21,362 nucleotides of DNA from JBOGXB01 sp050694215 (GTDB lineage Bacteria > Actinomycetota > CADDZG01 > WHSQ01): contig JBOGXB010000034.1 of assembly GCA_050694215.1 (NCBI GenBank), forward strand, positions 1 through 21,362. The letters run 5' to 3'. Below are positions 14,325 to 21,362 of this stretch, piece after piece. The notes beneath the pieces were generated by a model. The model was given only the letters and a program-made list of their open reading frames with translations, ran no database searches and was not told the DNA's origin. The translations under genes and the position numbers were made by a program. Each line of letters begins with the position of its first letter. Position 1 is the first letter of the stretch.

Positions 14325-14370
14325 GCCCCGGTTCCCACGCGTGGCGTGGTCTCGCGCGCTCAGTTTCCGG
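14325..14370 (-). repeat. Right terminal inverted repeat of the DUF559 cassette
   Basis: Ends CGCGCGCTCAGTTTCCGG on the plus strand; it is the inverted partner of 13257-13302 (38/46 identical). It contains CCACGC-GTG-GCGTGG (14335-14349), the same stem as the left repeat with a different loop. Confidence 0.85.
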
Positions 14371-14391
14371 GTTGCGCTCAGTTTCTGGGAA
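14356..14391 (+). repeat. Two tandem 18-bp units at the right end of the cassette
   Basis: GCGCTCAGTTTCCGGGTT (14356-14373) is followed at once by GCGCTCAGTTTCTGGGAA (14374-14391), 15/18 identical. The first unit overlaps the right inverted repeat, the second lies outside. It may be a leftover end of an earlier copy or part of the target site. Confidence 0.8.
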
Positions 14392-14427
14392 GGCGGTGCC
14401 GAGTTGCTGGTAGGGGGCCGATGAGGT

Positions 14428-14451
14428 ACTTTGTGAAAAGATTCACAAAGT
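14428..14451 (+). promoter_or_regulatory. Rex operator upstream of the atp operon
   Basis: ACTTTGTGAA-AAGA-TTCACAAAGT is a perfect 10-bp inverted repeat with a 4-base spacer. Its core, TTGTGAA-N4-TTCACAA, matches the published consensus of the NADH/NAD+-sensing repressor Rex exactly. It overlaps the -35 box of the atp promoter candidate and lies about 91 bases before atpZ. Rex releases DNA when NADH is high, so the operon would be induced under reducing conditions. The rex gene itself is not in the window. Confidence 0.85.
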
Positions 14452-14469
14452 CATCAGTCCGGCTAGGAT
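14442..14469 (+). promoter_or_regulatory. Promoter candidate of the atp operon
   Basis: -35 TTCACA (14442-14447; 5 of 6 to TTGACA), 16-base spacer, -10 TAGGAT (14464-14469; 4 of 6, TAnnnT type). A start near 14476 would give a leader of about 66 bases to the atpZ GTG. The -35 is the right arm of the Rex palindrome, so repressor binding would block polymerase. Confidence 0.6.
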
Positions 14470-14541
14470 GCCGTTGATCCCGGCCCGGAAAGGCGATCCG
14501 TGCCTTGCTCGGCGCAGGCCGAAGCGGGAGGGTGTGAGACC

Positions 14542-14793
14542 GTGACACCGGAGGATGGTTCGGGAAGACGCTCGAGCGGATTTCGCAGCTCGGCCCCCGA
14601 CCTCGCTCGAGGACTTAGCCTCGCCTTCGAGTTCGCCGGAGCGGTGCTGCTGTTCTGGTTCTTCGGCCGCCTGTTCGACAACTGGCTGGACACCGAGCCG
14701 TGGGGCCAGGTCGTCGGATCGGTTTTGGGTTGGGTAGGTGGAACTCTGCACGTTTATTACAAGTCGCAGAGCGGAGGTATCAAGCGGAGTTGA
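14542..14793 (+). CDS. atpZ: AtpZ/AtpI-family small ATP synthase-associated membrane protein
   Basis: 83 residues from GTG 14542, preceded by GGGAGGG (14526-14532, spacing 9). An in-frame GTG at 14500 would add 14 residues but has no SD. Two membrane spans: about 23-41 (LSLAFEFAGAVLLFWFFGRLFDNWL) and about 53-72 (GQVVGSVLGWVGGTLHVYY). This family precedes atpI or atpB in many ATP synthase operons and, with AtpI, is thought to help c-ring assembly and possibly Mg2+ transport. It is the first gene of the operon here and overlaps the next gene (TTGA). Confidence 0.85.
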   Translation: MTPEDGSGRRSSGFRSSAPDLARGLSLAFEFAGAVLLFWFFGRLFDNWLDTEPWGQVVGSVLGWVGGTLHVYYKSQSGGIKRS

Positions 14794-15230
14794 TCGAGCT
14801 GCGGATGGTGCACCGGATGATCAGGCGAGGCCTCGTCCTTGCTCCGATCATTGCAGTCTTCCTGGGGCTGGTCGGCTCGCTCGAGTGGGCCGTCTCGGGA
14901 GTCGCCGGAATCGCCATGACGCTCGGCAACCTGTGGCTCGCGGCCCGAATCATCGGTGGCGTCGCCGAGCGCACTCCCGGGCTCCTGCTCCCGGCCGCGC
15001 TGGGCAGCTTCTTCCTGGGACTGTTCGTGCTCACCGGCATCGCGCTGGCGCTGAGGGCCGCGGACGCCGTCTACTTCCCCGTAACCGGTTTCGTCCTGAT
15101 CGGAACCCACCTCGGCCTGGTTCTGTGGGAGGCGGCCGGGGCCTATGAGAAGGTCGAGTCCCACGAGCACGACGGGGTCCCCGAACACACCGAAGAGAGC
15201 GCTCGTACACCCTTGGACGTGAGGAGCTGA
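14790..15230 (+). CDS. atpI: ATP synthase protein I (AtpI/UncI)
   Basis: 146 residues from TTG 14790, overlapping the upstream TGA (TTGA); GGAGG at 14773-14777 gives a long 12-base spacing, so ATG 14805 (5 codons later) is also possible. Four predicted spans, beginning after a basic MVHRMIRRG segment: LVLAPIIAVFLGLVGSLEW, VSGVAGIAMTLGNLWLAAR, LLLPAALGSFFLGLFVLTG and VYFPVTGFVLIGTHLGLVL, then an acidic/His tail. It resembles actinobacterial AtpI, a chaperone-like helper of c-ring assembly that is not part of the finished enzyme. Ends just before the atpB SD. Confidence 0.85.
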   Translation: MIELRMVHRMIRRGLVLAPIIAVFLGLVGSLEWAVSGVAGIAMTLGNLWLAARIIGGVAERTPGLLLPAALGSFFLGLFVLTGIALALRAADAVYFPVTGFVLIGTHLGLVLWEAAGAYEKVESHEHDGVPEHTEESARTPLDVRS

Positions 15231-15233
15231 TTG

Positions 15234-16085
15234 ATGCAGCTGGCGATCGAGCTCGACCCCAACCACCTGTTCTTCTGGGAGCCCCTGCTTTTCGAGGGCA
15301 CGCCGTTCGCGATCAACCGAGTCGTCCTGCTGATGTTCGTGGGCGCGCTCGCCTGCCTCGCCTTCTTCTTGATCGGGGCGCGTCGGAACGCCCTGGTGCC
15401 AAAGGGAGTGCAGAACCTCGCGGAGAGCGCGTATCTCTTCGTGCGCAACAACATCGCCGTGGACGTGATCGGTCCGGAGGGAGTGAAGTACGCGAACTAT
15501 CTCGCATCGGTCTTCTTCTTCATCTTCTTCATGAATCTTCTGGAGATCGTCCCGGGGATCAACTTCCCCGTTACCTCACGGATGGCGATCCCGTTCGCGC
15601 TCGCGCTCCTGACGTGGGCCATCTTCAACTTCGTGGGCATCAGGAGGCAGGGGCTCGGGTACTTCAAGGACACGCTCTTCCCGCCCGGAGTCCCCAAGCC
15701 CATCTACATCATCCTGACCCCCATCGAGCTGTTCTCGACCTTCATCATCCGACCGCTCACGCTCATGATCCGACTCCTGGCCAACATGATGGCCGGCCAC
15801 GTGCTGCTGACAATCTTCTTTTTGTTCACGCATGAGTTCCTCGTCACCGACTTCAACGTGTTCACCGCACCCCTGGGTATCCTCACCGCGCTCGTCGCCG
15901 CCATCTTGATCGTCTTCGAGCTGCTGGTCATCTCGATCCAGGCCTACATCTTCACGATGCTGACGGCCTTCTACATCGCGGAATCGATCCACGGCCACGG
16001 TGAGGCCGATCACGAGGTCGACACGGAGCACCTGGATGTTGCACCTGAGCACGAGGTCGAAGGACTGAAACCAAAGGCTGCCTAG
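15234..16085 (+). CDS. atpB: F0F1 ATP synthase subunit a
   Basis: 283 residues from ATG 15234, 7 bases after GAGGAG (15221-15226). Membrane stator subunit forming the two proton half-channels. The essential arginine is R180 in LTLMIRLLANMMAGH (counterpart of E. coli R210). Other family blocks: NLAESAYLFVRNNI, FFFIFFMNLLEIVPGINFP, and IELFSTFIIRPLTL. The C-terminal span, ISIQAYIFTMLTAFYIAESI, carries the conserved Gln. About 5-6 spans, then a short acidic/His-rich C-terminal tail (HGHGEADHEVDTEHLD) that is longer than usual. Normal place in the operon. Confidence 0.97.
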   Translation: MQLAIELDPNHLFFWEPLLFEGTPFAINRVVLLMFVGALACLAFFLIGARRNALVPKGVQNLAESAYLFVRNNIAVDVIGPEGVKYANYLASVFFFIFFMNLLEIVPGINFPVTSRMAIPFALALLTWAIFNFVGIRRQGLGYFKDTLFPPGVPKPIYIILTPIELFSTFIIRPLTLMIRLLANMMAGHVLLTIFFLFTHEFLVTDFNVFTAPLGILTALVAAILIVFELLVISIQAYIFTMLTAFYIAESIHGHGEADHEVDTEHLDVAPEHEVEGLKPKAA

Positions 16086-16109
16086 AAAGACAAAGGAGGA
16101 GGAATCAGC

Positions 16110-16367
16110 ATGGATGGACTGTTGACGCTGGCGCAAGAGGGCGGTGGAGTCACGGATGCGGGCCTCGAGTCGCTGGCCCACGGTCTCGTGTTCGGCCTGG
16201 CCGCGATCGGACCGGGCATTGGCATCGGCCTCGTGTTCTCGAGCGCAATCGAGGCCCAGGCTCGCCAGCCGGAGACCGCGGCGCAGACCCGGACCACGAT
16301 GTTCCTGGGCTTCGCTCTCATCGAGGCGCTTGCGCTGATCGGTTTCGTCCTCGCGTTCATCGTCTGA
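16110..16367 (+). CDS. atpE: F0F1 ATP synthase subunit c
   Basis: 85 residues, with a very strong SD (AGGAGGAGG, 16097-16105), fitting the high copy number needed for the c-ring. Two-helix hairpin: first span with the Gly motif IGPGIGIG (33-40), polar loop ARQPE (51-55), second span with the ion-binding E72 in LGFALIEALALIGFV. The residues that complete a sodium site (Gln in helix 1, Ser/Thr after the Glu) are replaced by Ile and Ala/Leu, so proton coupling is predicted. The stop overlaps ATG 16367, but the next gene more likely starts at 16379. Confidence 0.97.
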   Translation: MDGLLTLAQEGGGVTDAGLESLAHGLVFGLAAIGPGIGIGLVFSSAIEAQARQPETAAQTRTTMFLGFALIEALALIGFVLAFIV

Positions 16368-16378
16368 TGGAGGTAGCA

Positions 16379-16951
16379 ATGGGAAGCTTTACGGGCATCC
16401 TCCTGGCGCAGGCCGAGGAGGAGCGCGAAGGCATCGATCTCATCCTGCCGGCCGTAGACGAGCTGGTGTGGGGGATCATCTGCTTCGTCATCGTGGCGGT
16501 CGTGCTCTCCAAGGTCGCATTTCCGGCGTTGCGCGCGGGGATCGAGAAGCGAGAGCAGACCATCCAGGGCAACCTCGAGGAGTCTGAGAAGGCCCGCAAC
16601 GAAGCGCAGAAGCAGCTCGACGAGTATCGAAAGCAGCTCGCCGAGGCACGTAGCGAGGCGAACCGCATCGTCGAGGAGGCCCGGCAGAGCGCGGAGCAGG
16701 TCCGCAAGGACATCACCGCGAAGGCGGAGGCCGAGGCGGAGCAGATCGTCGCCCGGGCGCAGGAGCAGATCGAGGCCGAGCGCAATCGCACGGTCACCGA
16801 GCTGCAGTCCACGATCGCGGAGCTCTCGATCCAGCTCGCCGAGAAGGTGGTCGGCCGCAGCCTCGACGGCGGCTCCCACAAGGAGCTCGTCGACGCCTAC
16901 ATCAAGGAAGTCGGCCAGATGAGCTCCTCGAATGGTGGTGGTAGAGGCTGA
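16379..16951 (+). CDS. atpF: F0F1 ATP synthase subunit b
   Basis: 190 residues from ATG 16379, 5 bases after GGAGG (16369-16373); the ATG at 16367 lies before this SD and is unlikely. Peripheral stalk subunit: one N-terminal membrane span (about 30-47, VWGIICFVIVAVVLSKVAF) and a long charged coiled coil (about 55-165) of alternating Glu, Lys/Arg, Ala and Gln, ending with QLAEKVVGRSLD, the segment that contacts delta. A Ser/Gly-rich end follows. Its stop overlaps the atpH start (TGATG). Confidence 0.95.
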   Translation: MGSFTGILLAQAEEEREGIDLILPAVDELVWGIICFVIVAVVLSKVAFPALRAGIEKREQTIQGNLEESEKARNEAQKQLDEYRKQLAEARSEANRIVEEARQSAEQVRKDITAKAEAEAEQIVARAQEQIEAERNRTVTELQSTIAELSIQLAEKVVGRSLDGGSHKELVDAYIKEVGQMSSSNGGGRG

Positions 16952-17486
16952 TGGCGCAGAGCGAGCTCGTCACCGGCTACGCCGAGGCCCTTTTCAAAGT
17001 GGTGCAGGCCGAGGGCGAGCTCGATCGCGTCGAGGACGAGCTGTTCCGGTTCGGCAAGCTTCTCGAGACCAACCACGAGCTCAAGCAGGCGCTGTCCGAC
17101 CAGAGCATCGACAAGGCGCAGCGGGTCAAGGTGCTCGACGAGCTATTGAGCGAGAAGGTCTCGCTGCACACCTTGGGCTTGCTCGCGTTCGTCGTGGAGC
17201 AAGGGCGCGCTCGTCAGCTTCCTCAGATCCTCAAGGAGCTGAGCGACCTCGCCGCCGAGGCGCGGGACTCGGTCGTTGCGGAGGTGCGAAGCGCCATCCC
17301 GCTCGACGCCAAGCAGCGCAAGGCCCTTACCGCCGCGCTGTCCAAGGCGACGGGAAAGAAAGTCGAGGTCAAGGTGCTCGTCGATCCTTCGGTGATCGGA
17401 GGCATAGTGGCCAAGGTTGGTGACACCGTGATTGACGGCACCGTGAGGCGCCGTCTCGAGCAACTGAAAGAGCAGGTGAGGGGCTG

Positions 17487-17487
<1 letters not shown>
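16951..17487 (+). CDS. atpH: F0F1 ATP synthase subunit delta (OSCP)
   Basis: 178 residues from ATG 16951, sharing one base with the atpF stop. Caps the F1 head and holds the b stalk. Recognisable N-terminus VTGYAEALFKVVQAEGELDRVEDEL, a helical domain to about 105, then the C-terminal part with VRSAIPLDAKQRKALTAALSKATGKKVEVKVLVDPSVIGGIVAKVGDTVIDGTVRRRL split over about 112-170, which is the strongest family signature. Unlike mycobacteria, there is no b-delta fusion: b and delta are separate and of normal size. One-base overlap with atpA. Confidence 0.95.
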
Positions 17488-19169
<1,682 letters not shown>

Positions 19170-19179
19170 TGGTGCACTG

Positions 19180-20073
19180 ATGGCTCAGCAGCTGCGCGCG
19201 ATCAAGCGCCGGATCACGTCGGTCAAGTCGACTCAGAAGATCACACGCGCCATGGAACTGATCGCGTCGTCCCGCATCATCAAAGCTCAACAGCGCGTCC
19301 AATCCGCACGGCCTTACGCCGAGAAGATGAGGGAGCTGATGGCGTCGGTGACCCGTAACGCGGGCAACATCGATCACCCGATCCTGCAGCCCCGTGAGCA
19401 GATCTCGACCGTCGGCATGATCGTGATCAGCGCCGACAGAGGTCTCGCCGGGGCCTACAACTCGAACGTCCTCCGCGCCGCGGAGCGTGACATGAGCGAC
19501 CACCCCGACACCCGTCTCTTCCTATCGGGTAAGAAGGCGGTCTCGTATTTCAAGTTCCGCGGCTACGACTTCTCGGACTCGTGGATGGGCTACTCGGACC
19601 AACCTCGGATCGAGGACGCTCGCAGGATCGCCAAGGCGGTGGTCGAGGCCTTCGCGAACGAAGAGGTGGACGAGGTTAGACTCGCCTATACGCGCTACCA
19701 GTCCGCACTTACCCAGCGTCCGTCGATCGTGAAGCTCGTGCCCGCCCCGCGCGAGGAGCTCGAGGAGGGGGCCGGCGAGCAGGAGGGCCGGCGCGCCAAC
19801 TACGTCTTCGAGCCCGAACCCGAGGACATCCTCGGCTACCTGCTCCCGCGCTACATCGAAGGCACCATCTATCAAGGGATGCTCGAGGCCGCGGCGTCCG
19901 AGCACGCGGCGCGCAGGCGCGCGATGAAGGCAGCTACGGACAATGCGGAGGAGCTCATCGAGACCCTTACCCGCAACTACAACCAAGCACGCCAGGCAGA
20001 GATCACAACCGAGATCATGGAGGTCGTCGGTGGGGCGGAAGCCCTTACCGCGGCGGCACGGGAAGGGGACTGA
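19180..20073 (+). CDS. atpG: F0F1 ATP synthase subunit gamma
   Basis: 297 residues from ATG 19180, ten bases after the atpA stop; a GAGGAG lies 13-14 bases upstream at the end of atpA. Central rotor shaft. N-terminal coiled-coil motif LRAIKRRITSVKSTQKITRAMELIASSRI and C-terminal ARRRAMKAATDNAEELI...YNQARQAEITTEIMEVVGGAEAL are both canonical; the middle has ISADRGLAGAYNSNVLR. An acidic insert (REELEEGAGEQEGRR, about 188-202) sits in the globular part. Length within the normal range. Confidence 0.97.
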   Translation: MAQQLRAIKRRITSVKSTQKITRAMELIASSRIIKAQQRVQSARPYAEKMRELMASVTRNAGNIDHPILQPREQISTVGMIVISADRGLAGAYNSNVLRAAERDMSDHPDTRLFLSGKKAVSYFKFRGYDFSDSWMGYSDQPRIEDARRIAKAVVEAFANEEVDEVRLAYTRYQSALTQRPSIVKLVPAPREELEEGAGEQEGRRANYVFEPEPEDILGYLLPRYIEGTIYQGMLEAAASEHAARRRAMKAATDNAEELIETLTRNYNQARQAEITTEIMEVVGGAEALTAAAREGD

Positions 20074-20075
20074 GT

Positions 20076-21362
<1,287 letters not shown>

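Larger units (their letters stand above)
13257..14370. mobile_element. Putative small mobile cassette: DUF559/AbiEi-like gene between inverted repeats
   Basis: A 1,114-bp segment bounded by 46-bp imperfect inverted repeats, carrying a single minus-strand gene and no transposase. It separates wecA from the atp operon, which are adjacent in many relatives. Each end carries a subterminal 6-bp hairpin with a different 3-base loop. No flanking target duplication is evident (TAGCA left, GTTGC right). It may be a non-autonomous element, a nuclease-driven selfish cassette, or an invertible segment. The family is, from general knowledge, present in many copies in some actinobacterial genomes, which fits mobility but is not shown here. 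Confidence 0.55.

Noticed and set aside
13250..14376. Target site duplication flanking the cassette
   Set aside because: Bases outside the repeats (TAGCA and GTTGC) do not match; boundaries may be slightly misjudged.

Overview
This is a high-GC (by eye about 60-65%) bacterial chromosome segment. It most likely comes from a deep-branching or uncultured member of the Actinomycetota. The evidence is the order rho-rpmE-(DUF1385)-prfA-prmC-tsaC-low-Mr phosphatase-rpiB-glyA-wecA-atp, the actinobacterial type of RpiB (Glu in place of the catalytic Cys), an actinobacterial-style AtpI, a long Arg/Gly-rich insertion in Rho, frequent GTG/TTG starts and several apparently leaderless promoters. Much of the same order (tal, rho, rpmE, prfA, prmC, tsaC, ywlE, rpiB, glyA, atp) is known in Bacillus, so this is old housekeeping synteny. 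I cannot name the species.

Left block (1-8041, all +): the 3' part of a cyclic 2,3-diphosphoglycerate (cDPG) synthetase and a 2-phosphoglycerate kinase, the two enzymes that make cDPG in thermophilic methanogens, run directly into a small transaldolase, rho, a 58-residue single-span membrane protein, rpmE, a DUF1385 membrane protein, prfA, prmC and tsaC. Several junctions overlap by 4 bases (ATGA), so translation is probably coupled, and the cDPG genes appear joined to the rho/translation operon.

Middle block (8023-13254): an M32 (Taq-type) carboxypeptidase on the minus strand converges on tsaC and diverges from a low-Mr phosphatase gene. Then come rpiB, a doubtful 54-codon ORF joined by stop/start overlaps to both neighbours, glyA, and a WecA/TagO-type polyprenyl-phosphate sugar-1-phosphate transferase. 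The phosphatase, rpiB and carboxypeptidase starts lack Shine-Dalgarno sequences and have -10-like boxes at leaderless spacing.

Insertion (13257-14370): one minus-strand gene, with an AbiEi-like N-terminus and a DUF559/Vsr-like nuclease C-terminus, sits between 46-bp imperfect inverted repeats (38/46 identical; outer 28 bp 26/28). Each repeat carries the same short hairpin. This looks like a small, transposase-less mobile cassette placed between wecA and the atp operon, and is the best candidate here for something undescribed.

Right block (14428-21362, +): the ATP synthase operon atpZ-atpI-atpB-atpE-atpF-atpH-atpA-atpG-atpD (atpD cut by the window end). It is preceded by a perfect 10-4-10 palindrome containing the Rex consensus TTGTGAA-N4-TTCACAA, which overlaps the -35 box of a good promoter candidate. 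This predicts NADH/NAD+-responsive control of ATP synthase. The c subunit looks proton-specific, and the alpha subunit has an acidic C-terminal tail of about 47 residues.
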